Source: Lactobacillales bacterium (lineage in GTDB: Bacteria > Bacillota > Bacilli > Lactobacillales > Vagococcaceae). Taken from it: DNA of 6,273 nucleotides. Shown here in pieces: positions 1 to 5,577 of the stretch; the stretch's first letter is position 1; each line of letters begins with the position of its first letter. Both the position numbers and the translations under genes were made by a program. The stretch lies in contig JAATEZ010000446.1 in NCBI GenBank assembly GCA_015655485.1, positions 1-6,273 on the forward strand. The letters are read 5' to 3'. The notes below the pieces were generated by a model that did not search any database, had not been told where the DNA came from, and saw only the letters and a program-made list of their open reading frames with translations.

Positions 1-294
1 AGTTTTAGTATAACAAACTTTATAAGTAAAACACACTTATTTTGAAAATTTTCACCCTCTCGATCCCGAGTCAGAGCAGTGATTGCTGAAAACCAAACTG
101 TCCGCCAGTGTTTTTTTTTGATTCGCCAGTAGTAACCCCTTAAAAATCATCAGGACCGATTCCATCAACAACTTAAATTAATAACCAGCCCTGAATACGA
201 ATAGACAGCGGGCCAAAAACAGTTTATTTTTTTTTGAAGATAAACACTTTTGACCCACTTTCGATATTGCTGCATTGTCATTTTTTATCCTTGA
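1..294. other. Non-coding stretch downstream of the PepSY gene
   Basis: No convincing gene lies here on either strand. The stretch is AT-rich with homopolymer T runs at 111-119 and about 227-235. I found no clear GC-rich hairpin with a T run that would end the PepSY transcript, so its terminator is not located. Near the left edge is a possible leftward promoter, described separately. A 7-bp direct repeat, CGCCAGT, occurs at 103-109 and 124-130, exactly 21 bp apart. A 37-codon reading frame at 52-165 on the minus strand has no ribosome binding site and is not called. Confidence 0.6.
7..40 (-). promoter_or_regulatory. Possible leftward promoter with a nested inverted repeat
   Basis: On the minus strand, TATACT (plus-strand 7-12) is preceded by TGT, giving an extended -10 box pointing off the left edge. 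No good -35 hexamer is present. Just upstream lies a 6-bp perfect inverted repeat, ATAAGT at 22-27 and ACTTAT at 35-40, with a 7-bp spacer, in the position an operator would take. The gene it would serve is outside the window, so this rests on weak sequence features only. Confidence 0.3.
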
Positions 295-843
295 TCAATC
301 ATCGGTATCCATCGATAAAACCGTTCCAGATTGTGCATCGATTTCAACCTCATAAGTCGTTCTGCCATCTTTAACCTTTACTGTCCAATAAGTTGTCCCT
401 AATTCTTGCTCCAGCTCCCAATCAACCGCCGTTCCGCCCGTGACTGCTTTTTCCGCCGTTGCAGAAATTTCTTCCATTGTTTTTAAATTTTCCAGATTTA
501 ATTTTTCTTCAACCGCCACTCCATTTTGTTCATCAGTATCCAGCTGCTCTGTTCGCTTTTTAGTCACTGTACCATCGACTGCCTGGACTTTCACTTCATA
601 TTCCGTGGTTTCGTCTACTCCCTGGATATCATAAGAGTATTTCCCAAGGGTTTTATCCAAATCAATGGAGGTGATCGTTGTATCAGGATACTCTTTTTGA
701 TAAGTCTGGATCGCCTCCGCAACCGATACTTCTACATTTACATTTTCCGCAGCATTCGCCTGATAGATGTGATAACCGCCTATCCCTGCACTGAGGATCC
801 CTACTAACGCTGCAGCCACTGCTACCAGCCATTTTTTCTTCAT
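295..843 (-). CDS. YkoI-like protein with two PepSY domains, secreted or membrane-anchored
   Basis: A 182-residue extracytoplasmic protein. The N-terminus is MKKK followed by a hydrophobic segment (about 5-23). An ANA-A sequence at about 29-32 could be a signal peptidase I site; otherwise the segment stays as a membrane anchor. There is no lipobox cysteine. Two PepSY-type repeats follow, at about residues 39-97 and 126-179. Each has an N-terminal helix, then alternating strands ending in a V-x-A/I-D-x-x-S/D-G-T-V pattern (VDGTVTKK at 90-97, DAQSGTVLSMD at 169-179). PepSY domains are proposed to inhibit or modulate peptidases outside the cell, and such proteins are often encoded beside two-component systems. 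Here it lies 114 bp after the sensor kinase gene, as ykoI follows ykoGH in B. subtilis. The start is supported by AGAGGCGG (849-856), 5 bases upstream of ATG. Its role is inferred: partner, sensor accessory or output of the adjacent system. Confidence 0.85.
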   Translation of the reverse strand: MKKKWLVAVAAALVGILSAGIGGYHIYQANAAENVNVEVSVAEAIQTYQKEYPDTTITSIDLDKTLGKYSYDIQGVDETTEYEVKVQAVDGTVTKKRTEQLDTDEQNGVAVEEKLNLENLKTMEEISATAEKAVTGGTAVDWELEQELGTTYWTVKVKDGRTTYEVEIDAQSGTVLSMDTDD

Positions 844-866
844 AAAAACCGCCTCTTTTCTTTTTT

Positions 867-895
867 ATTATCTATTCAGCTTAACAGCCGCAAAG
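867..895 (-). promoter_or_regulatory. Candidate promoter of the PepSY gene, weak -35
   Basis: A -10-like GATAAT lies at plus-strand 867-872 on the minus strand, about 24 bases before the start codon, with the ribosome binding site between. At the expected distance the only -35 candidates are poor (CTTTGC at 890-895, or TTTGCG one base closer). A good -10 with a poor -35 is common where an activator is needed, and the candidate regulator box at 916-944 lies about 20 bp further upstream. The PepSY gene may also be reached by read-through from the kinase gene, since no terminator is visible between them. Confidence 0.45.
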
Positions 896-915
896 AAAAA
901 GAAAACCAAATGTGC

Positions 916-944
916 ATGAAGAATAAATGAAAAAATTTTCATAA
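916..944 (-). promoter_or_regulatory. Candidate response-regulator box upstream of the PepSY gene
   Basis: Read on the plus strand, ATGAA begins at 916 and again at 927, exactly 11 bp apart. The second is part of the inverted repeat ATGAAAA (927-933) / TTTTCAT (936-942) with a 2-bp spacer. Direct repeats about one helical turn apart are the usual binding layout of OmpR/PhoB-family regulators. A matching sequence lies at 3193-3221 upstream of the response regulator gene: 24 of 29 positions agree, and 19 of 20 in the core (925-944 against 3202-3221). Binding by the local regulator is inferred from this shared occurrence. Confidence 0.5.
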
Positions 945-957
945 ATCTTTTTTTAAT

Positions 958-2331
958 TTATCCTAATGGAAAAGTAACCACAAAAATACTGCCCTGATCC
1001 GGTGCATCCATTACCTTGATCTCCACCTTATGCAGCAAGACACTCTCTTTCACAATGGCTAATCCCAATCCTGTTCCCGGAATTTCGCTGGAACGCGACG
1101 GATCCGCACGATAAAATCTTTCGAAAATCATTTTTTTTTCATTATCCGGGATCCCTCGGCCCGAGTCTGCAACACAAAGCTGCGCCTGCTTGTCCGTTCT
1201 CGTTAAAGTAAGTTTGATCGTTCCATTACTTGCTGTGTATTTTTGAGCATTGTCAAGCAAAGACTGGACGACCCGCCGCAATTGCGGCGAGTTTCCTAAA
1301 ATATGAATGTTCTCTGCCACTTTTACCGTAAACCTTTGTTGGAGCAGTTCTTGCATTTCCTCAGCGGTTTGCAGACAAATGGCCGAAAGATCGCAGTCCT
1401 CATATTCAATAGGGCCATTTTCAAAACGGGATAAGGTCAATAGCTGCTCCACTAATACCTGCATTCGTTTCGATTCCTTGTCAATAAAATCCAGTGATTT
1501 GGGCAAAACTTCCGGATGTTCGAAACTGCGCCGCCTGATCAAATTGGCATGACCACGAATCGCAGCCAGAGGTGTCCGCAGTTCGTGTGAAGCGTCGGCA
1601 ATGAATCGTTTTTCTCTTTGAATATTTTTTCTCACTAAGCTCAACAATTGATTAAATGATACTGAAACATCATGGACTTCTTGAGGACTTTGCGGCTCGG
1701 TCAGCATAAAACCAAGACTTTCCAGATCAGGATAGCTGTTGATTTCTTTCATCATGTGCAATAAAGGCCGACTCATTTTTTTTGAAAAACGATAGGTAAC
1801 CAGCGAACCCGCGATCAAGCTAAAGATCATCACAGCCACGATCACAAAAATAATCTTTTCAATCGTATCAAATACATTTTCCATGTCGGCCAACACTAAA
1901 AATTTGACCCCGTTTTTCTGAAAGGTCCTCACATAATAAGGCTCAAACCTGTCCTCCCATAGAACATTTTTCAATAGAACAAATGTCTGCCACTCATCAA
2001 AATCTTCCAATAATTCAGCTGTTTCACTAGAATAAACCTGTTCTCCGGAAGCCAGCGTCACGCGAATATAATAACGGGGATGATCACTGGAAACAAAAGA
2101 ATCTACCGTCCTTTGCCACTCAGTTTTCGATTGACTCTCTGCAGCCGTCAGTCGGTCCTTAAGTGAATCTGCTTCCACCACTGTATTTTGGTATAACTGA
2201 TAGCTAATGAGCGAGATCAAAGCAGCTCCCATCAAAAAAACTACGGCGAATAGAATAATCATATACCAAAAAGTCAATTGAAATCTGGTTGTATTTTTTT
2301 GTTTTTGCAAAAACACTCTGAATTTCTTCAT
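958..2331 (-). CDS. Sensor histidine kinase, YkoH/ArlS-type
   Basis: A 457-residue membrane sensor kinase partnered with the response regulator encoded just before it. A first membrane segment at about residues 22-46 and a second at about 159-180 flank an extracytoplasmic sensor domain of roughly 110 residues with no recognised fold. A HAMP-like linker follows (about 181-236). The dimerisation helix carries the phosphate-accepting His249 in ASHELRTPLAAIRGH. The ATP-binding domain shows the N box around Asn361 (LLDNAQKYT), G1 at 389-394 (DSGRGIP), the F box at 403-410 (FERFYRAD) and G2 at 419-427 (GTGLGLAIV). All catalytic motifs are intact. The ATG overlaps the regulator's stop codon as ATGA, which implies translational coupling, and GGAGG at 2336-2340 is its ribosome binding site, about 4 bases upstream. 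The signal is unknown. A downstream PepSY protein suggests envelope sensing, as proposed for similar systems. Confidence 0.93.
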   Translation of the reverse strand: MKKFRVFLQKQKNTTRFQLTFWYMIILFAVVFLMGAALISLISYQLYQNTVVEADSLKDRLTAAESQSKTEWQRTVDSFVSSDHPRYYIRVTLASGEQVYSSETAELLEDFDEWQTFVLLKNVLWEDRFEPYYVRTFQKNGVKFLVLADMENVFDTIEKIIFVIVAVMIFSLIAGSLVTYRFSKKMSRPLLHMMKEINSYPDLESLGFMLTEPQSPQEVHDVSVSFNQLLSLVRKNIQREKRFIADASHELRTPLAAIRGHANLIRRRSFEHPEVLPKSLDFIDKESKRMQVLVEQLLTLSRFENGPIEYEDCDLSAICLQTAEEMQELLQQRFTVKVAENIHILGNSPQLRRVVQSLLDNAQKYTASNGTIKLTLTRTDKQAQLCVADSGRGIPDNEKKMIFERFYRADPSRSSEIPGTGLGLAIVKESVLLHKVEIKVMDAPDQGSIFVVTFPLG

Positions 2332-3026
2332 TTTTCCTCCCTTAGCGTATAACCTACTCCCCGCACAGTTTGAATCAAAGTCCGCTCTTCCTGATAGTCG
2401 ATTTTATTTCTTAAAGAACGAATATAGACATCCACAATGTTCGTCTGACCAAAATAATCATAACCCCAAGCCTTATTTAACAATTCCTCACGGCTCAAAA
2501 CCTCTCCCGCATTTTTTATAAGTTCATAAAGCAGATCAAATTCTCTTTGAGTCAAACGAAAAGTTTCCCCAAAACGTTCGACGATTCTTTTTCTAAGATC
2601 TAATTTCAAATCCGCTACTTGATAAACAGACTGTTCTTGTTTAGAGCATTCTAGCTCTTTACGTCGGATGATCACTCGAATCCGCGCCAACAGTTCTTCA
2701 ATCTCGAAAGGTTTCGTGATGTAATCATCGGCACCTCCGTCTAATCCAGCAACTTTATCTCCGACATAATCCCGCGCAGTCATCATGATAATAGGAATTT
2801 CGCTCTTGCGGCGAATCCTCCGGCAGACAGCCAATCCATCCAGCTTGGGCAGCATCCAATCAAGTAATAGTAAAGTCAATTGATCTGAAAATTCCTCAAA
2901 CTTGGCTAATGCTTCTTCACCATCCTTAGCAATAGTGACAAGATAGCCTTCAAAACCCAGCTCATCCGAAATAAAACTAGCTAAGCTTTCTTCATCCTCC
3001 ACTAATAAGATATGAATGTTCTTCAT
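2328..3026 (-). CDS. OmpR/PhoB-family response regulator, YkoG/ArlR-like
   Basis: A 232-residue DNA-binding response regulator, first gene of the operon with the kinase. The receiver domain (about 1-120) has the acidic pair Glu10-Asp11, phospho-acceptor Asp56 in LLLLDWMLPKLDG, Thr83 in MMTARD and Lys105 in ITKPF. The winged-helix domain (about 135-230) contains FRLTQREFDLLYELI, GEVLSREELLNKAWGYD, the recognition-helix region TNIVDVYIRSLRNKI and the C-terminal hairpin TVRGVGYTLRE, which is the OmpR/PhoB type. I take the ATG at 3026 as the start: a near-perfect AGAAGGAGG lies 8 bases upstream, and the protein then begins MKNIHILLVEDE, as is usual for the family. A longer TTG start at 3047 would lie over that site and add seven unsupported residues. 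The stop overlaps the kinase start by ATGA. The sequence most resembles ArlR/CsrR-type regulators, but the exact orthologue is unsure. Confidence 0.94.
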   Translation of the reverse strand: MKNIHILLVEDEESLASFISDELGFEGYLVTIAKDGEEALAKFEEFSDQLTLLLLDWMLPKLDGLAVCRRIRRKSEIPIIMMTARDYVGDKVAGLDGGADDYITKPFEIEELLARIRVIIRRKELECSKQEQSVYQVADLKLDLRKRIVERFGETFRLTQREFDLLYELIKNAGEVLSREELLNKAWGYDYFGQTNIVDVYIRSLRNKIDYQEERTLIQTVRGVGYTLREEK

Positions 3027-3034
3027 GCTTTTAG

Positions 3035-3043
3035 CCTCCTTCT
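3035..3043 (-). promoter_or_regulatory. Ribosome binding site that decides the response-regulator start
   Basis: AGAAGGAGG on the minus strand, 8 bases before the ATG at 3026. It lies inside the extension that a TTG start at 3047 would translate, so it supports the shorter protein. Confidence 0.85.
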
Positions 3044-3070
3044 CCAATAATATCCATCGATTTATTTCTT

Positions 3071-3099
3071 ACTCTACCGGCGAATCTCCATTCTGTCAA
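3071..3099 (-). promoter_or_regulatory. Promoter of the response regulator-kinase operon
   Basis: On the minus strand a consensus TTGACA (plus-strand 3094-3099) is separated by exactly 17 bp from TAGAGT (3071-3076), which matches the -10 consensus at 4 of 6 positions. The predicted start of transcription near 3064 would give a leader of about 38 bases containing the ribosome binding site. This is the best sigma-A-type promoter in the window and should give some expression without an activator. Confidence 0.7.
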
Positions 3100-3130
3100 T
3101 TTCAATGAGCTTTCCCGCAGCTTGTAGTAG

Positions 3131-3164
3131 TATCCTGCCTATTTACCTATCCTCAGTCTATCCT
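3131..3164. repeat. Three direct TATCCT repeats upstream of the regulator promoter
   Basis: TATCCT occurs at 3131-3136, 3148-3153 and 3159-3164 (AGGATA on the minus strand). The last two are extended to CTATCCT and are 11 bp apart; the first is 17 bp from the second. They lie about 30-70 bp upstream of the -35 box. The 11-bp period suits a second OmpR-family binding site or another regulator. No copy is seen upstream of the PepSY gene, so the case is weaker than for the ATGAA box. Confidence 0.35.
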
Positions 3165-3192
3165 TCCGCCAACTTTCATCTACACCTTTTGA

Positions 3193-3221
3193 ATGAAATT
3201 AAAATGAAAAAATCTTCATAA
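3193..3221 (-). promoter_or_regulatory. Candidate response-regulator box upstream of the regulator operon
   Basis: ATGAA begins at 3193 and again at 3204, 11 bp apart, and the second is followed by TCTTCAT (3213-3219), forming an imperfect inverted repeat. It agrees at 24 of 29 positions with the box at 916-944 upstream of the PepSY gene. It lies roughly 130-155 bp upstream of the predicted transcription start of the operon, far for simple activation. Either a closer promoter exists or the site acts at a distance. Confidence 0.45.
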
Positions 3222-3226
3222 TATAT

Positions 3227-3252
3227 TGAAAAGCTGAGTGAGGTTCGTTCAG
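3227..3252. repeat. Possible degenerate fragment of the A repeat module
   Basis: Positions 3227-3241 match 14 of 15 bases of the A module (3320-3334, TGAAATGCTGAGTGA), followed by GTTCAG at 3247-3252 as in the module. The rest of the module is not recognisable. The distance to the same point in the first full copy is 93 bp, not 122. It could be an eroded older copy or a chance match. Confidence 0.35.
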
Positions 3253-3370
3253 ACATTGATCAATAGTAAAATTTTTCTTGCACGATTGCCGCAGCAGGCT
3301 GGTTCACGAAGCTGAACCATGAAATGCTGAGTGAACCTGTTCAGCCTGCCAGCAAAATAGGAAAGAGAGC

Positions 3371-3409
3371 GGGAATCGCTCCCTGATTCCCATGAGCTTT
3401 ATCTTTTTT
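3371..3409 (+). terminator. Module B hairpin, first copy, terminator-like on the plus strand
   Basis: GGGAATC (3371-3377) and GATTCCC (3385-3391) form a perfect 7-bp stem with a 7-base loop. Flanking AAAG (3362-3365) and CTTT (3397-3400) can extend it across an internal loop, and six T follow at 3404-3409. The gap between main stem and T run makes it a poor classical terminator unless the extended stem forms. No plus-strand gene needs it. Confidence 0.4.
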
Positions 3410-3492
3410 GCCGCAGCAGGCTGGTTCACGAAGCTGGACCATGAAATGCTGAGTGAACCTGTTCAGCCTGCCAGCAAAATAGGAAAGAGAGC

Positions 3493-3531
3493 GGGAATCG
3501 CTCCCTGATTCCCATGAGCTTTATCTTTTTT
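3493..3531 (+). terminator. Module B hairpin, second copy, terminator-like on the plus strand
   Basis: Identical to the first copy: GGGAATC at 3493-3499, GATTCCC at 3507-3513 and six T at 3526-3531. The same doubts about real terminator function apply. Confidence 0.4.
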
Positions 3532-3689
3532 GCCGCAGCAGGCTGGCTCACGAAGCTGAACCATGAAATGCTGAGTGAACCTGTTCAGCCTGCCCGCACA
3601 ATAATTCCCTTTCCCGCCCGATTTTCTTCGACACAAAATCTCAAAGAAAAATAAACCTAGAAAATCATTCATATGAAAAAACAGGTAAT

Positions 3690-3729
3690 AAAAAAGCAGC
3701 GAGGTCGCAAAAAGTCCTCGTTACTTTTT
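3690..3729 (-). terminator. Rho-independent terminator of the exporter operon, possibly bidirectional
   Basis: CGAGG (3700-3704) pairs with CCTCG (3716-3720) around an 11-base loop. The stem extends outward through a G-T pair, an A-T pair, one mismatch and further pairs (3695-3699 with 3721-3725). A run of six A at 3690-3695 becomes the T tail when read on the minus strand, and five T at 3725-3729 give a tail on the plus strand. It begins 40 bp after the stop codon of the ATPase gene, where a terminator is expected. Confidence 0.85.
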
Positions 3730-3768
3730 CAAAATAATTACCGGTTAAAGAAATTCTTAAGGGTTTAA

Positions 3769-4464
3769 CTATACTTCTGCCGAATCTGGAATAAAATCTG
3801 CCAATTTTCCATCCCTGATTTTCACCGTTCGATCACAATAAGCTAAAAGACGTTCATCATGAGTAACCATGACAATGCCTTTATTCTTATTTCTTGCTTC
3901 CCTGCCTAATAGTTTTACTACTTCAAAGGCCCGTTCTGAATCCAGACTGGCAGTCGGCTCATCCGCTAGAATAATATCCGGATCATGATAAAGAGCGCAG
4001 GCGATTGCCACTCGCTGTTTTTCACCGCCCGACAAGTCACGCGGATATTGCTGCTTCAACTCTTCTATCCCTAATGCTTGCAAAATGTCTTCTCTCGCTG
4101 CAGGTTTTTTTTTACTTTTATCCACCTTTTCGATGAGCGTAAATTGATCCGCTACAGTTAAAAAAGGAACCAGATTCGAACTTTGTAGAACAAAACCGAT
4201 TTTTTGAAATCTCAATTTAGCCAGTTCTTTACTGTTATAAGCATCGATTGATTTTGAACCGATCGACACTTGACCCGTAGATGGTTTTTGCAGGCCCGCT
4301 GCAATGGTCAAAAAAGTACTTTTACCAGAACCGGAAGGACCGATCACAGCAACCAATTCACCCTTGGCAACCGAAAAATCCATTTTTTTTAGTGCTTCGA
4401 CCTTGGTATGTCCTTTCCCAAAGGTTTTACTGATATTCTTTAAAGATAATGCCCTCTCAACCAT
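3769..4464 (-). CDS. hrtA: ABC exporter ATPase, HrtA-like (probable heme efflux)
   Basis: A 231-residue cytoplasmic ATPase that would power export through the permease encoded immediately upstream. Walker A is GPSGSGKST (42-50), the Q loop is at Gln94 in FVLQSSNLVPFL, the signature is LSGGEKQ (144-150), Walker B is IILADEP (164-170) with Glu169, the D loop is TASLD, and the switch His202 is in VTHDERL. All motifs are intact and the length is normal for the MacB/LolD/HrtA group. The Q-loop region QSSNLVPFLTV and the order of neighbours favour HrtA, the ATPase of the heme-detoxifying HrtBA pump, but other substrates are possible. AGGAGGA (4471-4477) precedes ATG by 6 bases and overlaps the end of the permease gene, whose stop is 3 bases upstream, so the two are cotranscribed and probably translationally coupled. 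A terminator follows. ABC ATPase: near certain; heme role: moderate. Confidence 0.85.
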   Translation of the reverse strand: MVERALSLKNISKTFGKGHTKVEALKKMDFSVAKGELVAVIGPSGSGKSTFLTIAAGLQKPSTGQVSIGSKSIDAYNSKELAKLRFQKIGFVLQSSNLVPFLTVADQFTLIEKVDKSKKKPAAREDILQALGIEELKQQYPRDLSGGEKQRVAIACALYHDPDIILADEPTASLDSERAFEVVKLLGREARNKNKGIVMVTHDERLLAYCDRTVKIRDGKLADFIPDSAEV

Positions 4465-4467
4465 TTT

Positions 4468-5547
4468 TTATCCTCCTATCGCTGTTAATGGATCCACTTT
4501 GGCAATGGTTCGAATAGAAAAGATACTGCCTAAAATTGCCATGATGACTAAAATAAACAGGTACAAAGATCCATTGCCATAATCAGTCGTGTAAGGCATA
4601 GAATCCGGCAAAAAGGCCACTGTTAGGCCTGTCAGTAAAGTTCCTAACAAAACACCTAGTACGGCTAAGAGACCCGTCTGTAAAATCACGGCTTTGGCCA
4701 AATAACTAGTTGGAACTCCTTGAACCTTCAAAACACCGAATATTGAAGTTTTTTGAAGGGTCAAAACAAAAATAAAAATTCCAACAATGAAAGCAGAAAT
4801 AGCAATTAAAAAGTAAATCATCGTGTCTAATGTTAAATTTTGTGCCTGATATCCAGGCAATTTTTCAATAAAATCATTGATTGACAAAACCACTGTATCT
4901 TCGTTTGGCGTCTTCACTTGATTAGAGGCTGTTCCTTTAAAAACAAACCCGTTTATGTTATCCCTTTGTGCCTCACTTGAACCGTATTTGATGGCTTTCA
5001 CTGTTGCGGTGGAAGTATAAATCACAGGTACGATATTATACGTACTTTGCGCAAACCAGCCCACAATAGTCAGCGGTTGGTCATATGTGCCTGCATTTAT
5101 TTTATCTCCTAATTTAAAACCATCCTCCTTTAATTTTTCAGTGGCGATCACTTCATTTTTTTTAGCAAATGATTTTCCCGCAATGACTTTCGGCATCAAA
5201 AAACTACTACTGTCGATTCCAAAAAGACTGACATTTGTTCGATCGTTATCCGTTTTATCTTCCTTTGAAATTGACAGCGAAACCTGTCCAATCGTCGCCA
5301 CTTGATCTGCCTTGATCTTACTCGCTAAGTTTTGATTTAGTGTAGAGGCATTCAAATTACTATTGGCCTCTTTCGATAAAACTACTCCTGAAGCCTTCCA
5401 CTGATCCACTGCCAAGCGATTGCCCTGTGCCAGACCGGTAGCCAGACCAGACAACACCAGGATCAGCCAGGTGATCAATGCCATGACTAGTATGATCAAT
5501 AGATATCTGCCCTTCGAATATTTCATTTCATTGATCCCCAAAAACAT
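4468..5547 (-). CDS. hrtB: FtsX-type ABC permease, HrtB-like (probable heme efflux)
   Basis: The membrane subunit of the exporter, 359 residues from the ATG at 5547. Numbered from an alternative ATG two codons upstream (5553), there is one membrane segment at about 17-40, a large extracytoplasmic domain (about 42-240), and three more segments at about 245-267, 286-312 and 330-347, the topology of MacB/FtsX-like permeases. FGVLKVQGV (272-280), between segments two and three, and the ending KVDPLTAIGG are typical of this fold. I prefer the second ATG because related permeases often begin MFL followed by a charged amphipathic stretch; neither start has a strong ribosome binding site (AGAAAG lies 5 bases before the first). 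It is the first gene of the pair with the ATPase and sits downstream of a TetR gene with palindromes in between, as in hrtBA loci of lactic bacteria. The substrate is inferred from that context. Confidence 0.8.
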   Translation of the reverse strand: MFLGINEMKYSKGRYLLIILVMALITWLILVLSGLATGLAQGNRLAVDQWKASGVVLSKEANSNLNASTLNQNLASKIKADQVATIGQVSLSISKEDKTDNDRTNVSLFGIDSSSFLMPKVIAGKSFAKKNEVIATEKLKEDGFKLGDKINAGTYDQPLTIVGWFAQSTYNIVPVIYTSTATVKAIKYGSSEAQRDNINGFVFKGTASNQVKTPNEDTVVLSINDFIEKLPGYQAQNLTLDTMIYFLIAISAFIVGIFIFVLTLQKTSIFGVLKVQGVPTSYLAKAVILQTGLLAVLGVLLGTLLTGLTVAFLPDSMPYTTDYGNGSLYLFILVIMAILGSIFSIRTIAKVDPLTAIGG

Positions 5548-5565
5548 CTGCATCCCAGCTTTCTA

Positions 5566-5577
5566 ATTGATATCAAT
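5566..5577. promoter_or_regulatory. Perfect 12-bp palindrome before the permease gene, likely operator
   Basis: ATTGATATCAAT is a perfect palindrome about 18 bp before the permease start. It shares the TATCA/TGATA half-sites of the larger palindrome at 5582-5601, so it may be a second site for the same repressor. It would lie at or just after the transcription start. Confidence 0.5.

Larger units (their letters stand above)
3287..3594. repeat. Tandem array of 122-bp intergenic palindromic repeats, A-B-A-B-A
   Basis: Two full 122-bp units (3287-3408 and 3409-3530) differ at one position only (A3315 against G3437). A third partial copy (3531-3594) has one change (T3303 becomes C3547). Each unit has a 64-bp module A and a 58-bp module B; the array starts and ends with A, and the two B copies are identical. 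Module A folds into a long imperfect hairpin: GCAGGCT (3294-3300) pairs with AGCCTGC (3343-3349) and GGTTCAC (3301-3307) with GTGAACC (3331-3337), with a 5-base bulge. Corresponding stems begin at 3416 and 3538. It lies between the hrtA-like terminator and the regulator operon. Near-identity implies recent duplication or homogenisation. It resembles REP/BIME-type intergenic repeats in layout, but I cannot assign it to a named family. Confidence 0.9.

Noticed and set aside
52..165. A 37-codon minus-strand reading frame after the PepSY gene
   Set aside because: No ribosome binding site precedes the ATG, and no signal peptide, membrane segment or toxin/antitoxin pattern is visible. The frame crosses the T9 tract and direct repeats, so chance is more likely.
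927..942. The ATGAAAA/TTTTCAT inverted repeat as a terminator of the kinase gene
   Set aside because: The stem is almost entirely A-T and would be very weak. Its close match upstream of the response-regulator gene fits a protein-binding site better.
3027..3047. A longer response regulator starting at TTG 3047
   Set aside because: The extra seven codons cover the AGAAGGAGG ribosome binding site, and the family normally starts directly with the first strand (MKNIHILLVEDE).
3287..3594. CRISPR array
   Set aside because: The period of 122 bp is too long, both modules are repeated so there are no unique spacers, and no cas gene is present.
3287..3594. Insertion sequence or its remnant
   Set aside because: No transposase fragment, no terminal inverted repeats bounding the whole array and no target-site duplication are visible. 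It is a repeat array of unknown mobility.
3463..3672. A 69-codon minus-strand reading frame in the repeat region
   Set aside because: Most of it runs through the A and B repeat modules. It has no ribosome binding site before its ATG (3672) and a composition unlike a real protein. It is best explained as open by chance across the repeats.
958..5547. A BceRS-BceAB-type antimicrobial peptide sensing and resistance module formed by the kinase pair and the ABC transporter
   Set aside because: The kinase has a large extracytoplasmic domain, unlike the short BceS-type sensors. The permease has about four membrane segments, not ten. A strong terminator and the repeat array separate the two operons.
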